From positions 1 through 64,000 of the forward strand of contig QCLW01000001.1 in assembly GCA_003214235.1 (NCBI GenBank): 64,000 nt of DNA, read 5' to 3'. Each line of letters begins with the position of its first letter. Within the stretch, counting starts at the first letter, position 1. Positions 15,961-25,326 of the stretch are shown here, one piece after another. The stretch comes from Prochlorococcus sp. AG-418-F16. GTDB taxonomy: Bacteria > Cyanobacteriota > Cyanobacteriia > PCC-6307 > Cyanobiaceae. The notes beneath the pieces are model-generated. The model was not told where the DNA came from, ran no database searches, and saw only the letters and a list, made by a program, of their open reading frames with translations. A program made the position numbers and the translations under genes.

Positions 15961-17139
15961 ATGAGTAAATTAAATCTATCTAAACGGGCGCTATCTATTG
16001 AGCCTTCACTTACACTGCAGATAAGTGCCAAAGCAAATCAATTAGCTGCAGAAGGAGTAGATATTTGCAATTTAAGTGCTGGAGAACCTGACTTTAATGC
16101 CCCAAAAGAAGTTATAGAGGCTACAAGTAAAGCTATATTTGATGGATTTACCAAGTATGGACCTGCAGCAGGAAATTTAGATCTCCGAAAAGCAATTGCA
16201 AGTAAGCTTCAAATTCAAAACAATTTAGATATTGAATTTGAAAATGTAATGGTCACAAATGGAGCCAAACAAGCAATATATAATCTTTTTCAAGTTTTAT
16301 TAAATGAAGGAGACGAAGTTATCATCCCTGCTCCTTACTGGCTAAGTTATCCCCAGATGGTTAGGTTGGCTAGTGGAAAGCCAATTTTTACAAATTCCTC
16401 TGCTGAAGATGGATTTAAAATTAATATAAAAGATTTGAAGTCTAAAATCTCTTCAAAAACTAAATTTATAATTATCAATTCTCCTAATAACCCGACTGGG
16501 AGAGTAATGTCAAAGGAAGAGTTATTGCAAATTGCTGATATAGCCAGAGAAAATCCAAATATCAATATTCTTTCTGATGAGATTTACGAACTAATCCTTA
16601 AAAAAGAATTTAAACACTACAGTTTATCTTCATTAGCAAATGACTTAAAAGATAGAATTTTTATAATAAATGGGTTTGCGAAAGGTTGGGCTATGACTGG
16701 CTGGAGGATAGGTTATTTAGTAGGTCCTAAAGATGTGATCAAAGCATCCTCAGCATTACAAAGTCAAAGTACAAGTAATGTTTGCTCTTTTGTTCAAAAA
16801 GGTGCTTTAGAGGCTTTAAAAATTAATAATGAGTATTTTTCAATGATAAATAGCCATTATGATCAAAGACGAAGACTTCTCTATGAGGGCCTTAATAATA
16901 TAAATGGGATTTATATTGAAGAACCTAACGGAGCATTTTACACATTTCCAAAATTACCCAACTCCTCAATTACTTCTGTTGATTTCTGCAATAAAGCTCT
17001 TCAAGATTACGGATTAGTTGTTGTACCTGGAAAAGCTTTTGGAGCTGATCAATGTATAAGAATATCTTGTGCAGCTTCAGAAATTAAAATAAAAGATGGA
17101 CTAAAGAGGTTTGAAAAGGCAATCTCTGAATACTATTAA
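15961..17139 (+). CDS. aspC: class I aspartate aminotransferase
   Basis: A 392-residue PLP enzyme: 'NLSAGEPDFNAPKEV', 'VMVTNGAKQAIYNLFQ', 'INSPNNPTGRVMSKEEL', and the PLP-lysine region 'GFAKGWAMTGWRIGYLVG', characteristic of bacterial subgroup I-gamma AspATs (aspartate/prephenate type). I prefer the ATG at 15961 (MSKLNLSKRA) over the in-frame TTG six codons earlier. It probably interconverts aspartate and oxaloacetate, and may also act on prephenate. It is followed after 12 bases by the phnD-like gene but is likely functionally separate. Confidence 0.9.
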   Translation: MSKLNLSKRALSIEPSLTLQISAKANQLAAEGVDICNLSAGEPDFNAPKEVIEATSKAIFDGFTKYGPAAGNLDLRKAIASKLQIQNNLDIEFENVMVTNGAKQAIYNLFQVLLNEGDEVIIPAPYWLSYPQMVRLASGKPIFTNSSAEDGFKINIKDLKSKISSKTKFIIINSPNNPTGRVMSKEELLQIADIARENPNINILSDEIYELILKKEFKHYSLSSLANDLKDRIFIINGFAKGWAMTGWRIGYLVGPKDVIKASSALQSQSTSNVCSFVQKGALEALKINNEYFSMINSHYDQRRRLLYEGLNNINGIYIEEPNGAFYTFPKLPNSSITSVDFCNKALQDYGLVVVPGKAFGADQCIRISCAASEIKIKDGLKRFEKAISEYY

Positions 17140-17151
17140 ATTAACTAAGTT

Positions 17152-18045
17152 ATGTTTAATTTAAAGAGTTTCCTAGTAAGTGCATCTCTATTATTTTCTG
17201 TTTTTTCATCACCTGTATTTTCAAATCCCAAAGTTTTAAAAGTTGGAGCAATACCTGATCAAAACCAAGATGTTTTGGACAAAAGATTTAATTTATTTTC
17301 AAAAGAATTATCCAAACAACTTGATGTAGAAGTTAAATACATTCCTGTTATTAATTATGTTGCAGCAGTAACTGGATTTAGAACTAAAGATTTAGATTTA
17401 GTTTGGTTTGGAGGTTTATCAGGAGTTCAAGCAAGATTACAAACACCTAATTCAATTGTCATAGCTCAAAGAGATATCGATAAGGAATTTAAAAGTGTTT
17501 TTATAGTAAATAAAAATTTAGAACTTAACTCAATTTCAAACATTAAAGGACTTAAAAAACTTAAGAATTTAAGATTTACTTTTGGCTCTGAAAACTCAAC
17601 TTCTGGAAGATTAATGCCAGAATATTTTTTAAATCAAGCAGGGGTAGAAATTAAACATTTTAAAGGAAAAAAAGCAGGTTTTAGTGGGAGTCATGATGCC
17701 ACTATAGCTTTAGTTAATAGTGGGGCATTTGATGCTGGAGCTTTAAATAAACTGGTTTGGGAAAACAATCTTAAAAATAATCCCAAAAGAACAAGTAATT
17801 CAGAATTATTCTGGATCACACCAGAATATGTTGACTATCATTGGGTAGCTCAAGGTGATCTTGAAAATAGATTCGGGGAAGGGTTTACAAAAGAACTTAC
17901 ATCAGTAATTCTAAATTTAGATACAAAGCAAAAATCACATAAACAGATATTAGATATGTTCAATGCAAAAAGATTTATAAAGGCAGAATCAAAACAATAT
18001 AAAAATATAGAGGAAATCGGGAGGAAATTAAATAAAATTAGATGA
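17152..18045 (+). CDS. phnD: phosphonate/phosphite ABC transporter substrate-binding protein
   Basis: A 297-residue periplasmic protein with a signal peptide (FLVSASLLFSVFSSPVFS) and the PhnD fold: 'LKVGAIPDQNQDVLDKRF', 'FGSENSTSGRLMPEYFL' (the STSG oxyanion-binding turn) and 'GSHDATIALVNSGAFDAG'. Homologues in Prochlorococcus have been studied as binders of phosphite and methylphosphonate, so an uptake role for reduced phosphorus is likely. It overlaps phnC by ATGA and heads phnD-phnC-phnE. No C-P lyase or phosphite dehydrogenase gene is visible nearby. Confidence 0.9.
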   Translation: MFNLKSFLVSASLLFSVFSSPVFSNPKVLKVGAIPDQNQDVLDKRFNLFSKELSKQLDVEVKYIPVINYVAAVTGFRTKDLDLVWFGGLSGVQARLQTPNSIVIAQRDIDKEFKSVFIVNKNLELNSISNIKGLKKLKNLRFTFGSENSTSGRLMPEYFLNQAGVEIKHFKGKKAGFSGSHDATIALVNSGAFDAGALNKLVWENNLKNNPKRTSNSELFWITPEYVDYHWVAQGDLENRFGEGFTKELTSVILNLDTKQKSHKQILDMFNAKRFIKAESKQYKNIEEIGRKLNKIR

Positions 18046-18785
18046 ATAATAATACTGTCTTAGAATTAGAAAATATTTCTTATAAATACAAAAATGATCT
18101 GATTCTTAATAAAGTAAATCTACAAATAAATTCTGGGGAAAAAATTGCACTTTTAGGTAAAAGCGGTTCAGGAAAAACTACACTTATATCAATACTTAAT
18201 GGCACTATCAAGCCAACTCAAGGTGAGGTTAAATTATTCAATAAAAGTTTCGAGGAATTAGATAGAAAGCAGAAAAGTAAAATAACAACTATATGGCAAG
18301 ATTTAAGATTAATAGAAGATCTCTCTGCAGAACAAAATGTTAATTGTGGACTACTAGCGGAAAACAATTTTTATTTCGCTTTTAAAAATTTACTAAATAT
18401 AAGTTCTTTTAAGAAGGCGCATAAATATATGAAATTATGTAGACTTCATACCTCTATTTACGATAAAAAAATCAGAAAACTATCTGGGGGGCAAAAACAA
18501 AGGGTGGCTATAGCTAGATCATTAATTCAAGAATCAAATATATTACTTGCAGATGAGCCTTTTAATAATCTAGATCCCAAATTGATAACAACAATTAAAA
18601 ACCTTCTGCTAGAAAATGTATATAAAAATAATACAAAAAAATCCCCAAAGACAGCATTAGTTGCATTACATAGATTAGATTTACTGAACGATTTCGATAA
18701 AGTTATTGGAATAAGGGATGGTAAAATTTTTTTCAATATCAAAAGAAATAACTTAAAGAAGATTCATTTAGAGGAAATATTTTAA
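18042..18785 (+). CDS. phnC: phosphonate-type ABC transporter ATP-binding protein
   Basis: A 247-residue ABC ATPase with Walker A 'LLGKSGSGKTTLISIL', signature 'LSGGQKQRVAIARSL', Walker B 'ILLADEPFNNLDPKL' and a switch His in 'VALHRLDLL'. It starts inside the phnD stop codon (ATGA overlap) and is followed after 4 bases by the permease, so the three form one importer operon. The family assignment beyond ABC ATPase rests on this context. Confidence 0.9.
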   Translation: MNNNTVLELENISYKYKNDLILNKVNLQINSGEKIALLGKSGSGKTTLISILNGTIKPTQGEVKLFNKSFEELDRKQKSKITTIWQDLRLIEDLSAEQNVNCGLLAENNFYFAFKNLLNISSFKKAHKYMKLCRLHTSIYDKKIRKLSGGQKQRVAIARSLIQESNILLADEPFNNLDPKLITTIKNLLLENVYKNNTKKSPKTALVALHRLDLLNDFDKVIGIRDGKIFFNIKRNNLKKIHLEEIF

Positions 18786-18789
18786 TTAG

Positions 18790-20292
18790 TTGAACAAATT
18801 AAAATTAAACTATACCTCATTATCTTTTCTTCCAATTTTGGTATGCATACCTCTAGGGTATCAATTAATAAACAATATTCATTTTGGAGGATTTAAATTA
18901 TTCCAAGATTTCTTAATTTCTGCATTTAATCCCAAGATCGATAATGAAATTATTATTACCGTAATTAAGCGATTAAATGAAACTATTTTAATTGGTTTTT
19001 TTAGTTGGTTAGTAAGTATTATTTTTGGAGCAATTTTTGGAATAATTTCCTCAAATATTTTTTATAAAATCTTTAATATTCCAAATTTTTTCTACCTCAT
19101 TATAAGGTTTTTTCTAACAATAATTAGATCTATACACGAAGTGGTTTGGGGAATACTATTAATGCAAATATATGGAATAAATTTTTCGATAGGAATAATA
19201 GCTATATGTATACCTTATATTGCTGTAAATTCAAAAGTTTTTGCTGAACAATTAGAAACTATTGACTACAAAAGTTTTGAATCTATAAATCAAATAAATG
19301 CACCTAAATTTTCTTCTTTACTAACTTTAATATGGAATCCAATAATAAATACATTTAAAAACTTTGGTTTATATCGATTAGAGTGTTCAATAAGAAGTAC
19401 TGTGATTCTAGGACTTTTTGGGATTGGAGGAATAGGTACCAGTATTTTTTTATCTTTCCAAACTTTAAATTTTAGAGAGTTATGGACTTATTTATGGTCC
19501 TTAGCAATTTTGATAATTCTTTCAGGATTAATATTCAAAAAAATAAAATTTAACACTACAAATAAAATCCTATCTATTTTTTTTATTTCAGTTTTTTTCA
19601 TAACAATTTTATTTTCTTTTTCATATTTTCTTTATTTTATTTTTAACAATAATTTTGAAAATTTTAATTCCGTTAGTTCTCTATTTAAATCAAGCTCAGA
19701 TTTAGGATTATTTGATTTCTTAAAACTTATATTAGAAACAATAATTTTAAGTCTTTTATCAACAGGAATCGCAATTAGTTTACCTCCATTAGTAATAGGA
19801 ATTTTTAACAAAAATACTTCTAAAATTTTTATAAAAATTTTTGCATTTTTATTACGTTTAATACCCACCCCTGTAATACTTCTAACTCTATTAACTTTTA
19901 ATAATCCTTCTGTATCTTTAGCAGCTTTAACATTAGGTCTCCACAACGCTGGTATTACTAGCAAATTACTTTTTACAAATCTAGATAGCCAAGACAAGAG
20001 AAATTATATTGCAATGAAATCTCTAGGAATCTCAAAAAAGACTAGTTGGCTATTAGGTTTATTTTCTCAACAAGCAAAAAGTTACTTAGCATATTGCGCT
20101 TATAGATCTGACATTATTATTAGAGAAACTGCAATTGTTGGAGTTATTGGAAGTGTTGGTCTAGGTTGGCAATTACAAGAATCACTAAGTTCCTTCGCAT
20201 GGCAAGAAGTTACATTAGTTTTGATAGCTTATAGCTCCATCGCAATAGTTGGCGAATTAATAAATGGTAAAATCAAAAATAGTTTAACTTGA
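18790..20292 (+). CDS. phnE: double-domain phosphonate-type ABC permease
   Basis: A 500-residue inner-membrane protein with about 12 transmembrane helices, built from two tandem binding-protein-dependent permease domains. Each half has an EAA-like/GIGG segment ('LGLFGIGGIGTSIFLSFQ' around residue 210; 'VGVIGSVGLGWQLQESL' near residue 455). A typical PhnE is a single domain of about 260-280 residues acting as a dimer, so this is a fused version. TTG start, 4 bases after phnC. It works with phnD and phnC in uptake of phosphonate or phosphite. Confidence 0.88.
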   Translation: MNKLKLNYTSLSFLPILVCIPLGYQLINNIHFGGFKLFQDFLISAFNPKIDNEIIITVIKRLNETILIGFFSWLVSIIFGAIFGIISSNIFYKIFNIPNFFYLIIRFFLTIIRSIHEVVWGILLMQIYGINFSIGIIAICIPYIAVNSKVFAEQLETIDYKSFESINQINAPKFSSLLTLIWNPIINTFKNFGLYRLECSIRSTVILGLFGIGGIGTSIFLSFQTLNFRELWTYLWSLAILIILSGLIFKKIKFNTTNKILSIFFISVFFITILFSFSYFLYFIFNNNFENFNSVSSLFKSSSDLGLFDFLKLILETIILSLLSTGIAISLPPLVIGIFNKNTSKIFIKIFAFLLRLIPTPVILLTLLTFNNPSVSLAALTLGLHNAGITSKLLFTNLDSQDKRNYIAMKSLGISKKTSWLLGLFSQQAKSYLAYCAYRSDIIIRETAIVGVIGSVGLGWQLQESLSSFAWQEVTLVLIAYSSIAIVGELINGKIKNSLT

Positions 20293-20341
20293 TTTGTAAG
20301 AATAATTTGTTAGATCAAGTAATTATTTTTTTCCGGTTATA

Positions 20342-20986
20342 GTGATTAGTTTACCAAAACAGCTTGTTGTAATTGGAGATAGCTCGGTTTATGGATGGGG
20401 AGATAATGAGGGTGGTGGATGGTGTGAGAGGCTTAGAAAAGATTGGTGCAATAACCACAATGGGCCAGTTATTTATCAACTTGGCGTTAGGGGGGATGGG
20501 ATAGAAAAAGTTTCATCTAGATGGGAAAAAGAATGGTCATCTAGAGGAGAAACGAGAAGAAATAAACCTAAAGCAATCCTACTAAATGTAGGTCTTAACG
20601 ACACAGCAGCAATTGGTCAGAAAAATGGAAGACATCAATTAGATATAGATGGATTTGAATATGGATTAGAGAGGCTAATTAATGAAATGAACTCTCAAAC
20701 AAATGTATTTGTTATTGGTCTTACACCAGTTGACGAAAGCAAAATGCCGTTCGCAGGATGTCTATGGTACTCAAATGATTTTTGTAATTCTTATGAAAGG
20801 AGAATGGAGGAAGTATGCCTCAATCAGAATGTCCCATTTCTTCCTACTTTTAGAGAAATGTATTCTGATAAAAGGAGTAAAAATTGGATTACGCATGATG
20901 GAATTCATCTAAATTCCGAAGGTCATTTCTGGCTTTTCCAAAGACTTAAAAGCTGGGAGATTCTTACAAAATGGAAGGAATCCTAG
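20342..20986 (+). CDS. SGNH/GDSL-family hydrolase
   Basis: A 214-residue predicted esterase/lipase with block I 'VVIGDSSVYGWGDNEGGGW' (catalytic Ser in GDS), block III 'LNVGLND', and block V 'THDGIHLNSEGH' (Asp and His of the triad). There is no signal peptide. The GTG start follows a short gap after phnE. The substrate is unknown. An overlapping second frame inside it is a shadow. Confidence 0.85.
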   Translation: MISLPKQLVVIGDSSVYGWGDNEGGGWCERLRKDWCNNHNGPVIYQLGVRGDGIEKVSSRWEKEWSSRGETRRNKPKAILLNVGLNDTAAIGQKNGRHQLDIDGFEYGLERLINEMNSQTNVFVIGLTPVDESKMPFAGCLWYSNDFCNSYERRMEEVCLNQNVPFLPTFREMYSDKRSKNWITHDGIHLNSEGHFWLFQRLKSWEILTKWKES

Positions 20987-21002
20987 GTCTTTTCAAATAT
21001 TA

Positions 21003-21746
21003 TTAATTTAAAAAATATGAATATAAAATAAGAGCAAAGATAGCAAAAACAGAAGCAATACTTGTCTGAATAGCATTTACCAATTCATTACTTAATTTAT
21101 ATTTATTTTGAAATTTAGCACCAATAATACTTTCAGAAAGTGTTGCCAAAAACCCCGAGACTGCAACAATTGTAAAGTGAGATTTGGTAGAAATAATTGA
21201 TAGACGAAGCATTATAAAAGTCATAAATATTGATCCCAAGATACTAGCTAATGTTCCTTCTAAACTTATTCCTCCTTCAGTTCCCCTCTCAACCTTTTTA
21301 AGTGAAGTAATTAAATATGTATCTTTCCCAAACCTTTTCCCAATTTCACTACCAAAAGTATCCGCTAACTTTGCAGCAAAACTTGCTGCAAAACCTATTT
21401 TAAACAAAAGTACGTTGGCTGCATTGAATTTGGTCATCATAGCAAGAAATAATCCTGTAGCTGCAGAGCCCCAAACATTTTCGGAGCCTCTTCTCCCACC
21501 TCTTTTTTCGGCTATTCCTTGTTCTTTTTTAAATTTAAAACCTATTTTGGTTACGAGAGAGCCAAATAATAAATAAATTACAACTGACATCCATCCCTGC
21601 CAGGACAAACATCCCCATAAAATTGTGCCTAAAATACCTGCACTTATCCATCCACCTTCTGTCATTAAAGGGATCTTGCAGAATACATAAATCAAAATAA
21701 AATTAATGCAAAAACCTATAAAAAATTGATTTGTAATGAAATCCAT
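21003..21746 (-). CDS. DUF92 integral membrane protein (VTE6-like)
   Basis: A 247-residue polytopic membrane protein of the DUF92/TIGR00297 family: repeated Gly/Ser-rich helices, 'KKEQGIAEKRGGRRGSENVWG' and 'AAKLADTFGSEIGKRFG' are hallmarks. The plant homologue VTE6 is a phytyl-phosphate kinase that recycles chlorophyll phytol into tocopherol, so a prenol-phosphate kinase role is a reasonable inference. It ends the three-gene unit DUF3531-rsmE-DUF92, 5 bases after rsmE. Confidence 0.85.
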   Translation of the reverse strand: MDFITNQFFIGFCINFILIYVFCKIPLMTEGGWISAGILGTILWGCLSWQGWMSVVIYLLFGSLVTKIGFKFKKEQGIAEKRGGRRGSENVWGSAATGLFLAMMTKFNAANVLLFKIGFAASFAAKLADTFGSEIGKRFGKDTYLITSLKKVERGTEGGISLEGTLASILGSIFMTFIMLRLSIISTKSHFTIVAVSGFLATLSESIIGAKFQNKYKLSNELVNAIQTSIASVFAIFALILYSYFLN

Positions 21747-21751
21747 TTTAT

Positions 21752-22525
21752 CTAATTCCTTAATTTCAAATCATTTCTCCATTGGTTTAGAATTGATGTT
21801 GCATTAATACTAGCTGTTGAAGTTCTTAAAATAGTGTCAGAGAGTTTAACAAAGGTATTATTATTTTTATTAAAAAAATTAATTTCTCTTGAAGACCAAC
21901 CTCCTTCAGGGCCAATTACATTCCAGAAAATAACTCCTTTTTTATCTATAAATTCTTGCTGTTTTTTTAACCATTGATTTAAGTCATAACAATTATCTTC
22001 TCTAGTTATAGAAATTGAAATTCTTTCTTGATTATCTCTACTTTTAATCCATTCAATAATATCCATACCATTTAAAATAGATGGTTTCCATAATCTTTCA
22101 CTTTGCTCAACTGCTTCTTTGATAATTGAATTCCATCTCAAAATTTTTCTCGTAAAGTTTAAATTTTTGTTGACCTGTCTTTCTGAAAATAATGGTTGTA
22201 TAAAATCAATTCCTATTTCAGTACACATTTTCAAAATGTCCTCAAAACCGCTTTTTGGTATAACAACAGCTATTCCCAACAAGTGAATTTCTTGTTCTTT
22301 AAATAAGTAAGGTTTTTGGAATTGACTAATTTTTAAACAATCATTTTTAACTTTTATAGCTTTCCATAATGAACCCTCCCCATTAGTTATGAATATTTCT
22401 TTACCTGTTTTTATCCTCATTACTTTATTTATGTAATGAGCTTCATCATTAGTAAGTTCTATATTATTGTTGTTTATATTTAAAATTCTTTCATCTGAAA
22501 TAATTAATCTTGTTAAGTCTTCCAT
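21752..22525 (-). CDS. rsmE: 16S rRNA (uracil1498-N3)-methyltransferase
   Basis: A 257-residue SPOUT methyltransferase. The N-terminal PUA-like region ('DEAHYINKVMRIKTGKEIFITNG') and C-terminal knot motifs 'VIGPEGGWSSREINFF' and 'LSDTILRTSTASINATS' are diagnostic of RsmE, which methylates U1498 of 16S rRNA. Length is normal. It lies between DUF3531 and DUF92 in one minus-strand unit with gaps under 10 bases. Confidence 0.92.
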   Translation of the reverse strand: MEDLTRLIISDERILNINNNNIELTNDEAHYINKVMRIKTGKEIFITNGEGSLWKAIKVKNDCLKISQFQKPYLFKEQEIHLLGIAVVIPKSGFEDILKMCTEIGIDFIQPLFSERQVNKNLNFTRKILRWNSIIKEAVEQSERLWKPSILNGMDIIEWIKSRDNQERISISITREDNCYDLNQWLKKQQEFIDKKGVIFWNVIGPEGGWSSREINFFNKNNNTFVKLSDTILRTSTASINATSILNQWRNDLKLRN

Positions 22526-22534
22526 CTAAAACGA

Positions 22535-22978
22535 TTAATCCTTGAAAACTAAATCTTCATGTTCCTTAATAGCCCAATCATTATTTTCACCGCCAATAAT
22601 TAACTCTTCAATTTTTACGTATTTATTAGATATCTCATTCAAAGAATTAATTAAGATATCTATTGAAATTGAATCTGAACCTCCAAAATCAACCCAAAAT
22701 CTACCCCAAATGTTTTGATATTCCATCTCCCCTACATTATGCATTAATGCAGGGGAAGCTGAATCTTTTTGGTTGTTATCATATGACATCCAACTTAAAT
22801 CAGAACCTTCTTCGTGAGTTTGTAAATTCTCGGAGTTAAATCCACCTAAAGTTCCTAGTGTGTACCAACTATCAAATAATTGATCTAAATATTTCTTTTC
22901 TGCTTCAGTGGGTATCTCAGAAAACTTCATCCAAATCCAACAGTTAAAAGGATCAACTTCTCTAAAAACAATTTTCAT
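22535..22978 (-). CDS. DUF3531 family protein
   Basis: A 147-residue cyanobacterial/plastid family protein beginning 'MKIVFREVDPFNCWIWMKF', with a conserved 'DSWYTLGTLGGFNS' and an acidic C-terminus. DUF3531 members are conserved in oxygenic phototrophs; their function is not established. It is the first gene of the unit with rsmE and DUF92. Confidence 0.8.
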   Translation of the reverse strand: MKIVFREVDPFNCWIWMKFSEIPTEAEKKYLDQLFDSWYTLGTLGGFNSENLQTHEEGSDLSWMSYDNNQKDSASPALMHNVGEMEYQNIWGRFWVDFGGSDSISIDILINSLNEISNKYVKIEELIIGGENNDWAIKEHEDLVFKD

Positions 22979-23061
22979 ATTGACTAATAGCTTTTAAAAT
23001 CTATAACTATTATAAGTAAGTTATTACTAGATTAAAATTCATACCTAAAACTTAATTAATA

Positions 23062-23688
23062 ATGCTTGATTTAAAAGGAATATCTTATCAACCTCAAACA
23101 GGTGAAAAAAAAATAATAGATAACCTTAATTTAAAAGTTCATGAGAATGAAATCATTTTAATTTGCGGCAATAGTGGTTCAGGTAAAACAACCTTAATCG
23201 AAATAATAAGTGGATTAACAAATCCCCAAAAAGGAAAAATTTCTTGGAAGAATAAAATTTTATCTTCTAGCCAAAGAAGATGGTTTTGTGGAGTAGTATT
23301 CCAATTTCCCGAAAGATACTTTATAGGTACAACTATTGGGAAAGAATTAAAAATAGGGCATAAATCTTTAAGAGAAAAAAATATAGAAATAGTTTTAAAT
23401 AAGGTCGGTTTGAAAAATTTAAATCTTACCCAACCACCAGAACAGCTTAGTGGCGGACAACAAAGAAGATTGGCCGTAGCAGTTCAGCTACTTAGAAACC
23501 CCTCAATTCTTTTACTTGATGAACCAACTGCTGGATTAGACTGGTCAATGAGAAATGATGTGAAGAATTTAATTCTTGATCTAAAAAATAAAAATACAAT
23601 TATTATTGTTACTCATGAACCTGCCTTATTTGAGGGAATTCCGTCTAGAATGTTAATTCTGGAAAAAGGGAAAATCAAAAACTTTTGA
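23062..23688 (+). CDS. ABC transporter ATP-binding protein (CbiO/EcfA-like)
   Basis: A 208-residue ABC ATPase: Walker A 'ICGNSGSGKTTLIEII', Q-loop 'VFQFPERYF', signature 'LSGGQQRRLAVAVQLL', Walker B 'ILLLDEPTAGLDW' and switch His 'VTHEPALF'. The 'FQFPERYF' Q-loop resembles the energy-coupling-factor subgroup. No permease lies next to it, so the substrate and partners are unknown. It is followed after 9 bases by hslO. Confidence 0.85.
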   Translation: MLDLKGISYQPQTGEKKIIDNLNLKVHENEIILICGNSGSGKTTLIEIISGLTNPQKGKISWKNKILSSSQRRWFCGVVFQFPERYFIGTTIGKELKIGHKSLREKNIEIVLNKVGLKNLNLTQPPEQLSGGQQRRLAVAVQLLRNPSILLLDEPTAGLDWSMRNDVKNLILDLKNKNTIIIVTHEPALFEGIPSRMLILEKGKIKNF

Positions 23689-23697
23689 AAGAAAATC

Positions 23698-24600
23698 ATG
23701 AAGGATAGGATAGTTCGGGCTACTGCAGCAAATGGAGGGATAAGATTAGTTGCGGTCTTATCAACAGAATCTTCTTTAGAAGCAAAAAAAAGACACGGTC
23801 TTTCATATCTAACCACCTGCATCTTAGGAAGAGCATTTAGTGCCTCACTGCTTTTAGCAAGTTCTATGAAGATAATGCATGGGAGAGTTACTTTAAGAGT
23901 TAGATCCGACGGACCTTTAAATGGATTGCTAGTTGATGCAGGAAGAGACGGAAAAGTTAGGGGTTATGTAGGTAATCCTGATTTAGAATTGGATCTTTTC
24001 AAAACAGATGATAATAAATATTCTTTTGATTTCACAAAAGCATTAGGTACAGGATATTTAAACGTCATAAGAGATAGTGGAATTGGAGAGCCCTTCACAA
24101 GTACTGTTGAATTAGTGAATGGGAATATTGCAGAAGACTTAGCTTCATATTTATATCATTCGGAACAAACGCCTTCTGCTGTATTTATTGGAGAAAAAAT
24201 TCAAAAAAAAAGTGTTATTTGCAGTGGTGGCCTATTAGCTCAAGTTTTACCTAAAAAAGACACTGACCCTTTACTTGTCGCACTACTTGAAGAAAGATGT
24301 AAAGAAATTAATTCTTTCAGCGAAGACCTATTTCAGTCAAAAGATAATCTCCTTTCATTAATAAAAAATATATTCCCCGATATTGACGATAAATCGATAA
24401 CTGAAAAAGCTCGTTCCCAAGAAGTTAGTTTTAAATGTAAGTGTTCTAAACAAAGAAGTTTAAATGCAATGAAAATGCTCGACAAGAGTGAGTTGGAGGA
24501 TATTCTCAAGAAAGAGGGTAAAGCGGAATTGGTTTGTGAATTTTGTAAGAATAAATATTTGATAAATTATGAAGAAATTAGATCGATGATAGAAAATTAA
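23698..24600 (+). CDS. hslO: Hsp33 redox-regulated chaperone
   Basis: A 300-residue holdase activated by oxidation. The N-terminal domain begins '[18 protein letters not shown]', and '[13 protein letters not shown]' is the usual family segment. The C-terminal zinc/redox switch is 'KCKCS' followed about 30 residues later by 'CEFC', the CxC...CxxC pattern of Hsp33. All four Cys are present. It lies 9 bases after the ABC ATPase and abuts the convergent CPP1-like gene. Confidence 0.95.
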   Translation: MKDRIVRATAANGGIRLVAVLSTESSLEAKKRHGLSYLTTCILGRAFSASLLLASSMKIMHGRVTLRVRSDGPLNGLLVDAGRDGKVRGYVGNPDLELDLFKTDDNKYSFDFTKALGTGYLNVIRDSGIGEPFTSTVELVNGNIAEDLASYLYHSEQTPSAVFIGEKIQKKSVICSGGLLAQVLPKKDTDPLLVALLEERCKEINSFSEDLFQSKDNLLSLIKNIFPDIDDKSITEKARSQEVSFKCKCSKQRSLNAMKMLDKSELEDILKKEGKAELVCEFCKNKYLINYEEIRSMIEN

Positions 24601-25275
24601 TCATAAGAAGATTACTCCCAGCCATAAAATAAGCATGGCGGGAATACTTTGAATTTTTTGTATTGATAAAGAATTGTTTGATATTTCTTCGATAAAAGAA
24701 TTAGTTTCAAGTAATCCACCGAATATTAATCCTATTGAAAGGAAGGTAACACTCCATCCTAAAGAAGCTATAAATCTTTTCCCAGATTTAATTTGAGTAT
24801 AAGTAAGTATTAATGTTGAAATAGAGAGTAAAAGTCTATTATTCGAATCAGGACTGATAAATAGCAAAACTAAAAATAATAGTCCAACAGCTAATTTTAT
24901 TGAAAGGTTATCAAAGGAGGGGGGCGTTATTTTAGGAAGACTATATTGAATCGAGTTCTTAGAGTTATTATTTAAATTTTTCATCTTAGATAGTAGTGGA
25001 AAATTATTATTGGCAAATTGATTAATTTGTTTTTCTTTTTTTGAAGCACTCACAGCTTCATAACTTACATTTCCTGATTGTCTTGATTTCAAACTCCCCA
25101 TAAGTAATTGATCAAAGGAGGATTCTATTTTTGCTTTTAAAATTAAATCTTCACCAGCCTCTTTAACTTTAAGATCTCTAGCCTTTTGAATATCCTCAAA
25201 AGCAGCACCTTCTTTTACACCTAAAATTTCATAAGGTGATTTTTCACTATTGTTTTTACTACTGTTTGAATCCAA
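24601..25275 (-). CDS. CPP1-like chaperone (DUF3353)
   Basis: A 224-residue protein with an N-terminal J-like segment ('SPYEILGVKEGAAFEDIQKA'), lacking the HPD motif of true DnaJ, and three or four C-terminal membrane helices. This is the layout of cyanobacterial/plastid CPP1, a holdase that stabilises light-dependent protochlorophyllide oxidoreductase. Function is inferred from the family. It abuts hslO tail to tail. Confidence 0.8.
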   Translation of the reverse strand: MDSNSSKNNSEKSPYEILGVKEGAAFEDIQKARDLKVKEAGEDLILKAKIESSFDQLLMGSLKSRQSGNVSYEAVSASKKEKQINQFANNNFPLLSKMKNLNNNSKNSIQYSLPKITPPSFDNLSIKLAVGLLFLVLLFISPDSNNRLLLSISTLILTYTQIKSGKRFIASLGWSVTFLSIGLIFGGLLETNSFIEEISNNSLSIQKIQSIPAMLILWLGVIFL

Positions 25276-25326
25276 GATTTTTAACCAATACTAACAGATT
25301 AACCAATTTTATAATCCATTAAGACT

